From: Didymodactylos carnosus
Taxonomy: Eukaryota; Rotifera; Eurotatoria; Philodinida; Philodinidae
Assembly (NCBI GenBank): GCA_905250885.1
Contig: CAJNOQ010000141.1
Span: 1-64,000, forward strand
Reading direction: 5' to 3'
Length of the DNA: 64,000 nt
In this document: positions 13,067 to 25,117 of the stretch, in pieces
Numbering within the stretch: the first letter of the stretch is position 1
Layout of the letters: each line of letters starts with the position of its first letter
Notes under the pieces: generated by a model
The model's database searches: none
Seen by the model: the letters and a program-made list of their open reading frames with translations, nothing else
What the model was told of the DNA's origin: nothing
Position numbers and translations under genes: made by a program

Positions 13067-14155
13067 TTGTAGAATAAATTATGCACAAATAAACCGAATA
13101 AAACAATTACTCGTACACACTACTTAGTTTTCTTCTTCTTCAAAATAGCGAGTAAACAAATTAAATTTTGACAAAGATAATTTTGTCCGGACACACTGTT
13201 GTTTTTGTTGTGTTTTTCAAGTTGAATATAATAACTTAGAAAGCGAAACAAACAGTAACTTAAACAATATGAATAAGAGACAGAAAATATATTGATTCAA
13301 GACGTCTCACATCGACCATTTATTCAAGAAGAGATGATGCTCCTTACTTAAAACAGATCAGCGGCGGTTTTCTATAATCGATCTCAACCAGGCGAGCGTA
13401 GCTGAGAGTGAAAGCTATACTAATCGATATTTTATTTGTTATTTACTAACTTTTTCAATACTCAGAATAATGTACATTTCTTGAACTTTTAGTGTCTACG
13501 AAAAACTATAATTCTGAGTCATATCACTGACTGGAGAGAAAACTAAATCACGAATGATCATTCTACTACACAGAATTAGTCATCGATTACTAGTCGTGAT
13601 TGTTGCAGATATAAACAGCACGGTTTGTGATTTAATTAGGAATACTTAAGAAAACGTTTTCAATCAAACAAGTACCTAATTTGTACTTTTAATAATTGCG
13701 ATCTTTCATCTACTTTTTTGTATTTGATCCCATTTATTATCATTCTGCTACATTATGATTCGATATGATGAGTCATCTCTTCGTCCTAGGGGAGCGAAGT
13801 AGACAAAAACCAATAAGAACATAGATGTACATTTTTGAGAGGACTTTGCTACAGAAACCGAGTCAGTAATGTCATCAGCTCCGGTACATGTATTTTTTTT
13901 GCAGCTGTTTGCAAACAACAGTAGGATCAAATAAATGATTCCTACCTAGAATCAATCTGTATGTAACAGGCGCTGGTACTGTTATAGCCAGTTATTTAAG
14001 TTATTTAGTCTAGATAAAAAAACGCATTTGAGTAGCAGTGATATATATATATATATACTGGCTACATAATATAAAGAGCATTTTTAATGATCAGTGTATT
14101 CGCGTATAGCAAAGTGTATCATGCTTCAACAAAATCGATTGTACATTCTGTTTTA

Positions 14156-15197
14156 CACTGTACGAAAAAAGCATCCATGAAATAATTTTGATATTCTAAT
14201 GCGCGTTAAATAAAAGAAAAATTTAATGCGTGCACACTAGCTAAATGCTGTTGAATACGTGCAAATGCGTTATTTTTAAAACTTATATGGGACTGGAAAT
14301 TAATTCTAACGCCCTCAAACGCTCTTTTACAAGAAAAATATGAAAACAACGGTAAAATTCGTTAATTACAAAAATTTGATACCCTAACGCGTTACGTAAG
14401 CGGCTTAACGCGTTAGAACCGCCTTAAAGGTTTCATATTCGGTGATTTTAACGAGTTAGATTAGTAGTGCGTGATAACGTTTTCATAATCATAAATCGTT
14501 CAAACTCGTTAAAAATTGAATAAGTTAGCTTGTTGGATGCGTTTACACTCGTTAGAATAATACGTCAGATCAATGTAATTTTAACGCGTTATAGTGTGTT
14601 TATCCTTTTCAGTCAGGTTTTTGTTCTGTTGATGGATCCCAAGATCCACATCGCTATGGACTACTAGATACTGTTCATCAGCATCATTATGCTAGACTAG
14701 TCTCTTACACATATATATAATAAGAGGAAAAAATTTTTTCTAAGTGAATGTATCGTATATCTCGCAGGAAAAGACATGCTATTTATATATGAGATGGTCA
14801 TGCAAAACAAAAGGGTGACTGGAAAATTACCTTTCTAACGCACTGGAACGCTTACGCATTTAGTGAGTTATCGTTGAACGAGTTCTAACGAGTTAAAATC
14901 TATTCTAATCCGTTTAAACGAGTTAAGATAAACTTTTGTTCACGAATGTACATGTATTCTTTATTTTTAAACGCATTTACACCGTCTATCATCAATTTTT
15001 GGAAAACTTGAATGCGTGGAAACTCGTTAAATTTCTTAGTACCATATTTAACTGGATCTGTCTCGTTACCGCTTCGAAGCAACGTTAGCACGCGTCATAT
15101 TTGAAAATTTAACCCGTTCAAACGCAATTTTCTCGAAAACTTTTTTTTAACGCATGCTAACCTGCGCTAGGGTATCAAAGTTATTTCATGGGCAGTG
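14156..15197. mobile_element. TA-flanked inverted-repeat element with AACGCGTTA words
   Basis: The ends are CACTG and CAGTG, each flanked by TA. The left arm continues (after a 14-base insertion) CCATGAAATAATTTTGATA at 14175-14193. The reverse complement of the right end reads CCATGAAATAACTTTGATA, and the match goes on for another dozen bases. The interior is packed with degenerate copies of AACGCGTTA in both orientations. No protein is encoded; the short minus frame at 14900-15091 is made of repeat sequence. It fits a non-autonomous Tc1/mariner-type element (TA target) about 1.04 kb long. Confidence 0.7.
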
Positions 15198-16349
15198 TAT
15201 GCTGTGCACTTTGAAAGTTGTACTTACAATTGATTTTTTTACGGCTGTTTTCCACTAATCCATATGAAAAAAAGTAAAAGCCGTTATTTATATATTCGTG
15301 TCTGACTAGCCATTTGACGATATCATTTTGCAGAATCAATAAAGTGTTTTGTTCCGAAGCTCAGCTAGTGATAGAACTGGTTGTTCTACTGTAAATGAAA
15401 ATAAATTATGACCATAGTATACTAACCGAAACTACATAAACACATGCAAAAGAAAAACAGTAAGCAACGCTTGAAATCCGGAAAAAGTCGACGTCACTCA
15501 AAATGTTTCCTTTCATTTTCTGCGTAGTTTGAACATTTATAAACGCTAGGTTTTTTTATATTTCAGATAAGCTGAAATGAACAACATGCCGTAAGCTCTA
15601 TTGAAAATAATCGGCCAGTATATTGAAAATGACACTACCATAAGAACAAGAATGTAGAGTAAAAGAATATGAAAATGAAAGTAGAGTAACATCTGAAATA
15701 CGCCCATAATCGTTCAATGAGAATAATAATGACAATGATAAGTGAGTTTTATGACTGGAGGGAAGATGAATATTTTTTCAGATGATTATATAATATCTGT
15801 CATAATTAGTCGACTATTTCATTAGTTTTGTGAAGATATGCATAAAGAAGGTTAATAAATAATAACTGCAGTATCAATAACAGTATAAATGTGTATAAAC
15901 AAGTAATGAAACAAAATTAGTTGTGTGTAAGAACAAATGTTTGTACGTTAAAGCAAATTTTGTTGGTTTTTGGTGTTCTGTTTTTCCTTTGTTGGTTTTT
16001 CTTTTTCTGGTATTTTCACAAATCGGTTAGTTATCACCGTCATGTGACACATTTGGTTTATTAGATTATATTTTTCTTTAATGAGAATTGTGATTTTTGC
16101 TTTGATTATGTGTCCGTCCATACATGCTCGCAGTAAAGTACTAATATAATGATGTCTTTTTAGTGATAATATTCTACTAATATGTGCAACTTTAAATACT
16201 TTGTGAAAGAATCAGTGTATAAGATTCTTTGTATATTTCGACTAATGCATATAAAGTCTAATTTTCGGAAAGGCTTGTAGTTTCAAATTATTCAAATGGA
16301 TTTGCTTCGCACTATACCGTTCGTACTAATTTTGTTTTTGCACTTGTAG

Positions 16350-16380
16350 ATTCTTTTTCCTCTTATTCAGCACCAAGAAA
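16350..16380 (+). other. probable trans-splice acceptor of DNAI7
   Basis: A pyrimidine-rich run ending TTATTCAG (AG at 16369-16370) is followed by a 10-base leader and the DNAI7 ATG at 16381. It has the form of a 3' splice site without a visible partner exon. Confidence 0.5.
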
Positions 16381-19300
16381 ATGGCAACTCCTATGGTAAG
16401 TGTAATAATGTAAGATTTATCACTTTATTGTAATAAATGATACCTAAACAAAAACACTATTCATTAGTCAAAGTGATAGAAGTTGGAAGAACAATCATAT
16501 AATTTGTCAACGGCACTTGCCTCAGTGATTTTCGGCAAGACCGCTTTAAATCATATTCTTGATTTATAGATGATAGTTATGATGAGCTCTACCGGTAAAA
16601 TTGAAATAATGCAGATATTTCGTGGGAACAGGATGCTTCAATGAAACTAGGCTTCACGCAATTGAGTCAATGTAGACTGGATAACGGAGAAGTCACTCCA
16701 TTGCACAACATCTCACCGCAGAATCGACTGTTGTATCAACCATACCCTCAACTGGACTATTAACCAATCATATAACCTTGGCTGTAACCATCTTAATTAC
16801 TATGAAAGAGAGTAAAGATTTTTTTACAACTAAGTCTTGAAATTTTTTCCAGGTTATGGACGCTTTTGGGTCCTCAAAGAATTTCTGGAAAACTTTTTTC
16901 CTCAGACTTTTTCAAAACTACATGAATTGTATAGAAAATTTTATGCTGATCATGCCTGTCACCTGTAAGTTTGAGAAAAGAAAGTTTTATCAGGAGAAAA
17001 CAATATTTTACTTGAAAAAGAGAGCGCACTTGATAATGTTTTGCAAATTTTATCTTATATCCGCATAAAAAATGCTTCTTATATCTTTAAGAACAGCCTG
17101 AAATGTACAAAAATGGTTGTTCTTTTAGAAGATGTGTTCGGAAACAGATGATTTAACGTTTCGTCATTCATTAGAGCATAAAAAGTTGTCTGTATGATAC
17201 CAACTTCTTATTGCTTCAAGATTTCGTTAGATGATAGTGGAAGAAACAGGACGAAAAAGTCAGAATTTTTTTCTGATTTTAGGAATGTTCTGAGTTTCGG
17301 AATGTTTCGATCGATTAACGAACACAACTTCTATTTCCAAACACATCTTCTAAAAGAACGACCATTTTTGCATATCTTAGACTGTTCTTAACACGGGTAG
17401 ATTCGGCACTTCTGATGAAAACTCTAACAAGTGTCGTTCATGAGAAAAGACGAGCAAGTACCAAATTAGATGTTTCACTCTATTCACCTTTATTACCTGC
17501 CTCGATGGCAGTCGTCGTTGCGCTATATACAACAGTGAAGAAAACGTAGAAAAAATGATAGAGAAGTTCAGAAATAGTACTTGACGGCACCAAATCAAAA
17601 GAAGGAGAAACTGTTGATGAAATAACTAAAAAATCAAAATTATTGAAATCCAAAAAGGATTATAAAAGTAGATTAGCAAAAGATAGGTTGTTCGTCAATC
17701 ACATGATCCTTATTTAATTTCATGTCTCTGAAACATTGCTACTCTCAGTCTTTATATACTAGTCTTCATACACACACTTGTCCCGTTGTAAGTCACATTA
17801 TTTTTGTATGTTTCAGGAAGAAAATCATCAAAAGACAAGGAAAAAGAAATACTATTGAACAACTAATAGATTTTACATTATTATTCTGTTCATTTGTACA
17901 TGTTTTTTTAGAGTTTCTTATGTATAGATATGTAGTTTTATATTTCTCACCATAAAACGTTATTCTATTGTACGAGATCGCTGTACTTATATTTAGAAAT
18001 CAGGTACAAGAAGTTCGGAAAAAAGCGCTGCTCCAAGTGCTAAAACAAAGAAGAAGAAGGAAGAAGAAGAACGTAAAAAACGTGAAGAAGGTACGTATAC
18101 AGATTTAGATTGATTCGGTTAAACTTTTATTTGAAAAAACTAAATTTTGTCCAAAAAGCGCCGTGCTTTTGTTGAATGACTTCTGATATTATTGTTAAAT
18201 TGTTCTTTTCTATCCTTCGAGCTTCTGAGAAAATTATGAAGTCTGAGTGAGCAAGGTGTTAGAAAGAGCTTGGACAATGAAAGTTATTTGCATGACGAAA
18301 GCTATATTAAAACCTGAGATTTTCTTACAGTCAGTTATAATTACTGGATGTGCTAGAATACATTTGGAAAAATGTGAATGATTACTGTATTTTGTTATTG
18401 TAACAACTACTTTCTCTAAGCAATTAGATGCAATTGTGTTTTTTAGAAGACGCTCGTATAAAAGCTGAAACAGCAGACAAGGAACGTGCTGAAAATGAAA
18501 AACGTATCGCACAAGAAAAAACCAGTTTAGCCAAAGAGGTATTCGAAACTAACTTTGAAAAAAATTTTTTTTATTTCGACATTCTTAACTTAGATCAATG
18601 AACTTCGTCGTCGGGAATTGACGGAATTCTATGAATTTATTAAACCTCGTCGACAAGAAGCGCATGAAATTAAAATAAAACAACGAGAAGCTTTCAAGGT
18701 AAGTCATATTCGGATCGAAAACAGCAATAATAATCTCCTGGTTGTGTTTATGTTAGTGGAAGCGTGTGCTGCAATGTGATGGGACACCAGGTATGCACCA
18801 TTTATGTGTAGTGGCGTTAACTTATGAATTCTTGTTTGTGTGATAGATCCCACTGTACTGCCAGAAATCAATACGTACATGTCATTGTGGCGAGATGAAC
18901 AGAAAAATACAGCTATCGAAAATACAATGGATCAAACAAATCTAGTACTATCGGTAAGATTTATCCCCGATTTTTTATCAAATTTGATGTTTCGCCATAG
19001 GTTCATCCACTTTATATAAGCTTCGAGTCGGAAAGATGTCCCAAGTCGACTTTCTTTTCTTCATTCACGTCGCAAACGCGGCCCTCGCGGCGCGATCGCG
19101 ACCAGCTCTTATTTTACAAAAAATATGTGATGCGTGATCGCGACGCGACAAGTTCTTCTTACAGTGATTGCGAAGTCGCGCCGCGATTCGTGTTAAGATA
19201 ACTTTTTTGGTTAACTTTTAAAATCGCGGCATGACCGCGTCAGAAATGGATAAGGGTAGTAGTAAAAAGAAAGAGATGGCACGGGACTAATTTAAGTCTC

Positions 19301-22300
19301 GCGTAGCCGCGGCGCAAACTGGTGAATCGCGATTCATCCGCGTTCAGAGTAAAAGTAGCGTGACTCATTTATTGTTAGTAGATGAAAAACATGAATAAAC
19401 AGCGATCGCTAAAAACCGCGTCTTACTTCATGAGTCTTACAGCGAACACATTACGCGATCTCACCGCGAATTTTTAAAGAGATTCAGGGCGCGACATGGG
19501 ATAAGAAAGTGGACTTGTGGTCACTAAGCTTGTCATCTGCAGAATCAAAAGTCACCCAACGGCTCTAAGTATTCTTTAAAAAATGTCTAATGCCTCGTCT
19601 TTCAGATATCAAAAGCTTTTGACGTCTCACAAAGCTAATTCTGTCAGATCAAAATGAAACTGCAAACAATGTTAGATAAAAGTGAAGCTTGTTTTGTTGA
19701 TAAAGAATTGGATCGATATAACTGCCTTCAGTTTCGAACGGCTATTGACCGAAATATGGACTGCTATAAAATGGAAACGACTTGACATTCTTTATCACAA
19801 CAGATATATACTGCTTGGCTAAATAGTGACCATCTAGTGAAGCAGGGAAAAATTATTTTAACGTTGACTGCAGTTTGGAGAAGGGATACATAGAGCTCTT
19901 GAGTGACTTTTGCTTCTGCACATGATGAACGTAGTGTCATCTTCTCAACTAATTTGCTCTATGACCATATAAAAATCGATTCCCTAATTAATAATTGAAC
20001 CTGCTTAACCTACGATGCAAAAGTAACTAGACAAATATCTCTCCATTTTCCTTGTGATAAAGCACGTTCCAAAAATATCAAAAATAGTTATTTTGAATGT
20101 ATACTTCGGGAGCTTTCTAATTATGTGTTCAGAAATATTCTGTTGCTTTTACTCTTCTGGCAGTGAGTGAGTCTTTGTGAGTCTTTGTTATCACCAAAAA
20201 TTTTAGGCTGTAACGATAAAAATTTTGGTTATTTTTTCATTTTGACAATAACCACTTCAAATCGAAAGATTAAACTTTGATTTACTTATTAGTTTATAAA
20301 GCAGAATTTTCTCTACCAACTAGACGATCTTAGATTATCTTTGCATTGCAAAAACTGGTCAAACTTTTAATTTCACCAAAAGCCTGCTTTGTAAAAAATT
20401 GTGTTTTTCCCGAAATCCTTTTTGGGTAAAAAATGATATAAAAAAAACGCGAATAATTTCCGACCGTTATGTCGTGTATCCTATTTTAACATCTTATTGT
20501 GTAGAGAATTGTCTGTTCTACAATCTTATACCGTAAAAACGTTTTAGTAATGTGCTACAAAAAAGTTATATAAGGAATACAAGTACTGAGTAGGGTGCAT
20601 GATGGGATGGACGGAGTCATACACTTTCCTGCTCTGGAAAAAAATATTTTCCGTCTGGCCGAGAGAACATTTTTTATTGCTTTCTGCAGAAAGCAAGGGC
20701 AAAAAAAGTTTATCCACAAGAGATCTTCCTTGCTTTTTGATTTTGAAAAGCCCGTGACTTATTCTGAGGCGACTAAAACCGATAGAAAATTTTTGAACAT
20801 ACAGTTCGAAAACTGTTTAAATGTAGATTCTCAACAGATTTTTTTCATTTTTCCGAAATGTATTTTATCACAAGAAAAATGGCGAGACATTTTGTCCAAT
20901 TACTTTTGCATCGTAGGCTAGTCAATTATCAGTCTAACTGTAAACAAACATTATGTATGACTGATCTCTACTGAAAGACAAATCGACTTTTTTTAAGTAG
21001 AGCTATAGACATGTCATACATAATGCTTGTTTACAGTTAGATTGATTAGAGAGGGGTATGGTAAACCTTCACTCCTCCGAAAACCTATATTGCATCATGT
21101 TTTTTTCAGGGAAGGCTTTTACTTTGTTCCGCTAGTACTGTGAAGTTCAAATGGTTTCATCTTCCGGCTATGCTTTCATGTATATCTGGCCGGAACTGTA
21201 TGAAAGGTACCCTTCGGCATATTCCGGTTTATAATTATTTATTTGGATTCATCATATGTTCTGTTATAACGTTGTCTCTTTAGTTGATCAATGAACTGAA
21301 TACAGTTATTAATTCAATTCCAAATGGTACACAAGAAGTTGACCGCATTCCAATTTACAAACAGGTATGTGATTCACCACGAAAACCCAGATGATTAAAT
21401 CGAATAATCTAACTTTTGGTTTAGACTATTCGTGAACTAGAAGATATGTTACATGCTAAATGGTTGCAAGCCGCTCACGACATTATGTTGAAGGCAACGG
21501 ATTTACAAGATTTAGAGACAAACAATTTTCAATATACAGCGGAAAATCAAAATGTGACACTTTGTGTATGGGCTAATCTAAGTCATAATCCAAGGTAGAG
21601 TCAATATTTGTTATTAATAATTACTATTGTTCTCACCGCTCTCTTTCAGAATGAAACCTTTTACTTTTGATAAATGTAATTTTACTTTCGAACTGCCAAA
21701 ACCATTATTGTTAGCAAATGTAGCTATTGTGGGACTATTCTTGAAGTATGATTATTATTCTGAACGATCATTATTATCAAAATGTCGAACAAAAGCACCA
21801 GAATATGAATATGGTAAGTATTACGCAGCAGGAAGACATTTCCCTTTACCGAGGCGTTTTAGTATAGATTATAGACTATAACTATAAAATCTATGGTTCT
21901 CCATTATAGTTTGTTTTGTATGTCTATTAAAGATCCTATACCAGAGCCTCTTGTCGAGGAAACGCCACCTGATGACGACGAACGAAAACTTACTAATGAA
22001 AATTCATTTGATGCAAATTTACCACCAGAATTAAGAAAATTAATGGAACAAACGAAACAAGTCAGTTAGAACAATAAAAATGTGCCGGTCAAGCATAAAA
22101 AAAGGGCAGCTAGTATCGGGTGATGCATCAAGTTGCTATTGATTGCTGCGTTGCTCGATACTTCAATTTTTTATGGTACTTTATCTATATGTATGTTAGA
22201 AAGCTGTCGCTGGTATAACTGGATGCATTTGACAGTCATTTGTTTATTTTACTCTTCGTATCTAGATGTATTGAGCAATACATCGAGTAATGCAGTTAGA

Positions 22301-23789
22301 TAACTGAAGACGTCAACCAAAGTATCTAGATATAGTACTACAAAAGATCGACTAATGTGCTTAAACCAAGGGGGAAACAGGTGATTGAAATCAGTCGAAA
22401 TCATCAGTGCTTTGAACAGATTTTCAGTGATTCTCAGTGATCTTCTGTGATTTCCAATAACTTCCAGTCATTTCCGATGACTTTTCATTTGGTGAAAATC
22501 GATGAAAATCGGAAAAATCCCAAAATCAGCTGCCTTCCCCTTGGCCTAAACACTTCTGCTTGAACCGTATTTCATGCCGTTTCCCTGTATGCATTAATCT
22601 TTTATAATTGCTTTAGAGAGAAGAGGCTGAAGCTATGTTGGCTAGAGATGCAACATCTGAACAGTCAGCCGTAGTATCTGAAGAAGAAAAACTTGGTAAT
22701 CAACGTTCAACAACTGAATTAAATAGTCCAAAATCTGTCTCAAATCAAGATAAATTATTTAATAGTAGGAATAATGCTGTTTCAAAAGTCTTACTTAGAC
22801 ATTAATTAATAATGTGTTCAAGGTACAGCCGATCAAATTCTTGAAGAACTGGCTGACGAAGCAGTTGTGGATTTGCGTTCACATTGGCCGCTGCTACCAA
22901 TATTGAAAATTGATTTGTATCATATTCCTCCTCAACCAAAAAAATTACAAGAGTGGACCATTGTTCAAGGTTTAAAATAGTTTCCCTTAGCAGGAATAAG
23001 ATCATCTGTTTCAAATAAATTTGTTTTTAGTTGATAATAGTGATATTCTCGTTCAATATCCATATCCAAGTGATCCAATGATAGCACAAAGCTTTTATGA
23101 AGATTTTGTTAACAGTAAAAATAAATCATCAGATCATTCAACGAAAAAAGATGACGATAAAGTATAAAAGATTTTCTATTTGTTTGTAATGGTTATAAAT
23201 TATATTTTTGTAATTTCTAGAATACGAAAGATCCAGAAGACACATTCATAGATCCATCTGCGACACTTGATGCGACATTGATTGAAAATAATCCGGAAAT
23301 ACGAAAGATGTTTCTAGCAGCTGCAGCCAAAAATGAAACACCTCTGATTATTAAATTCAAGTAAAACGTATCGGGATAAACCAACAGAGCATATATTAAT
23401 TTCGTTTCTTTTAGAATTCCAAATAATTTATTTGTAACGGAAAAACCTCTACTTGGTCGATGGATAACGGAGAAAAAACATTGGAGACAGGAAGGCTATG
23501 TAGATTATCAATATTTGCCAGGTATTTTTATTTTTGACATAATCGATAAATAATTGTTGTTTTTTAAAAAGACAAAGAACTCACAAATGTAAAAAATTGA
23601 CAGAAAAAGTTTTCTCTTTTAGATACTCGTATGATATCATTTAAAACGTATGACTTGGGCACATATGCTTTACTGAATGATCGTCATGCTCATATGCCGT
23701 TTCAATCATGGAGAATGCGTCCAAGAGGAATTGATCATGTCAATTTTACACTGCAAACGCAAACATTTGAAATAACATTTGAAATTAAG
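16381..23789 (+). CDS. DNAI7: dynein axonemal intermediate chain 7 (CASC1/IC97), exons 1-16
   Basis: Sixteen in-phase exons: 16381-16395, 17997-18090, 18447-18538, 18594-18698, 18757-18790, 18847-18953, 21284-21364, 21425-21594, 21650-21813, 21933-22060, 22617-22695, 22823-22969, 23031-23161, 23221-23360, 23415-23521 and 23623-23789. They encode residues 1-587 of 812. A Lys/Glu-rich helical region (about 6-100) leads into the CASC1 N-terminal signature WKRVLQCDGTPDPTVLPEIN at 103-122, followed by YMSLWRDEQ. The later part (WPLLPILKIDLYHIPPQPKK; FKTYDLGTYALLNDRHAHMP) is the C-terminal CASC1 domain. The family protein (IC97 in Chlamydomonas) is an intermediate chain of axonemal dynein in cilia and binds tubulin. 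The start is chosen by the acceptor-like site 10 bases upstream. Introns 1 (1.6 kb) and 6 (2.3 kb) carry repeat elements. The gene continues at 60964. Confidence 0.9.
17090..17388. mobile_element. TA-flanked MITE in DNAI7 intron 1
   Basis: Terminal inverted repeats of about 55-60 bp start AGAACAGCCTGAAATG on the left. The reverse complement of the right end starts AGAACAGTCTAAGATA. Both then share CAAAAATGGT and GTTCTTTTAGAAGATGTGTT. TA flanks both ends. Total 299 bp, no coding capacity. Confidence 0.75.
19017..19531. mobile_element. GC-rich element with GATCGCGA words in DNAI7 intron 6
   Basis: The block is flanked by direct TAAGCTT repeats (19017-19023 and 19525-19531). Near the ends are inverted copies of AAGTCSACTTTCTT. 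The interior is far richer in CpG than its surroundings, with many words such as CGCGATCGCGA, GCCGCGG and TCGCGAC. No protein is encoded. It resembles the other word-packed elements at 2298 and 14156 in design but not in sequence. Confidence 0.6.
20008..20918. mobile_element. mariner-like non-autonomous element in DNAI7 intron 6
   Basis: The left end is ACCTACGATGCAAAAGTAAC; the complement of the right end is GCCTACGATGCAAAAGTAAT. Both continue with a GACAAA motif, a CCATTTT stretch and CTTGTGATAAA, giving arms of about 60 bp. TA flanks both sides. The TGCAAAAGTAATTG core is like the terminal repeat of mariner MITEs such as MADE1/Hsmar1. A 108-aa open frame at 20595-20921 overlaps the right half; it has no DDE/D motif and no resemblance to transposase. 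Size 911 bp. Confidence 0.75.
20933..21041. repeat. 29-bp inverted repeat (hairpin) in DNAI7 intron 6
   Basis: Left arm 20933-20961 (TCTAACTGTAAACAAACATT and on) pairs with 21013-21041 with one mismatch; the loop is about 51 bp. It lies 15 bp from the end of the mariner-like element and may be a separate small foldback insertion. Confidence 0.6.
22364..22546. mobile_element. TA-flanked MITE in DNAI7 intron 10
   Basis: The left end reads AACCAAGGGGGAAACAGGTG; the complement of the right end reads GGCCAAGGGGAAGGCAGCTG. TA lies on both sides. The interior has repeats of TCAGTGATT/TTTCCGATGACTT type. Size 183 bp. Confidence 0.65.
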
Positions 23790-25117
23790 GTAAAAAAGTA
23801 ACGTTAAGCACTCATTCTACATAACTGTCCAACCTTCTCAGAATAAAAGGACATGATTCTCTAAAATGGCCTGATGGATCTCTACTTTTTATGAGGTCTT
23901 CTATTCTGAAAGTAGGAGTTACAATATTGACGCAAATGTGTTCTACTAAGCAATTCTACATATGAATTTATGAGTACTATCAATTTCCTCCCTCAGATTT
24001 ATCTACTGCATTATCACAAAGAGTCCTCTGTTTGCCATTTTTAAAATTATCTGATGTTTTAAACAAATCGAATAGTTATTTATTGACTTAATGGCCTATA
24101 GAAGAAATGTAAATTTATAACACTAAAATCTATAGGTGCTTTCTTTTTATTATTTTGATATGCAAATCAGATTATTGATACATTATCATAGATCTCTCTT
24201 TTCTTATGAAATATACAAAATGTGAATAGTAGTGACATAGTTTTGACACAAACTCTTCAATTTTATTTAATAATAGTTTCATTTACTACACATGTATAAA
24301 TGACATTTTCATCTATTTGTCAAAATAGACAGATACTACTCTCATTGAAAAGAGAATAAAAGAGTAATATCAATCGATAGTAAAGTAATGTTCAATCTGA
24401 TAAAAACAGAAAAATGTATAGACAAAGATAAAAGAATGATATACTTCAAATAAAAATAAAAAATAGTTGAGATTTGCTTTGAACATGCGAGTGAAGTATG
24501 GAGTCGACAATGTTGTACACACAGCTGTTTTGTTAAGTAAATGCCCTGAATTCTTTATCACTTCGATGACTCTAAGATAGCACGATTATGAGCTGATGAA
24601 CTAAAACAAAAGTACGATTTAATTTTGTACAAAATGCTAGTCTAAATAATTACCAATAGGAAAACAGTGTAAATCACACAAAATAGATGTTTTTGTTAGT
24701 AGTAACATAAGAACATGTTGCAGAAATACAGATTGTCGAAAAGATATGAATGAATATCATTGCAGGAAAAGAAGCACCCACTACTGAACTTCAGAAATTT
24801 GCTCTATTTGAAGATCTATCTGCTGAAATATCGTAATAAGTTTCTGATACTATGTTAAAGAACCTTCGTGAAAGATGCCATGTCGTTGCATTTCTTGAAT
24901 AGAACGATCATTTTTTTCTTGTTAATCACTAATAATATACTTTTCTTAGTTTTCATATCAGCATCATCAAATATAAAATAATTATGTGTGAAATATGAAC
25001 AAAGTATAAAAAAAAAATTTCAAAAAAAATCTTAATAAAAAACAACAATATGAACAAACAAAATATAAAACACATGTAATAAATGAAGAAAACAATTGAT
25101 CTATTCTACTCTACTCT

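Larger units (their letters stand above)
13067..16380. other. intergenic region between divergent ARF6 and DNAI7
   Basis: About 3.3 kb separates the two divergently oriented genes, so both promoters should lie here. A short TA tract is at 14040-14056 and the repeat element at 14156-15197 fills about a third. I see no other gene. Confidence 0.5.

Noticed and set aside
20595-20921. 108-codon frame as a possible transposase
   Set aside because: It ends in the terminal repeat and shows no transposase motifs.
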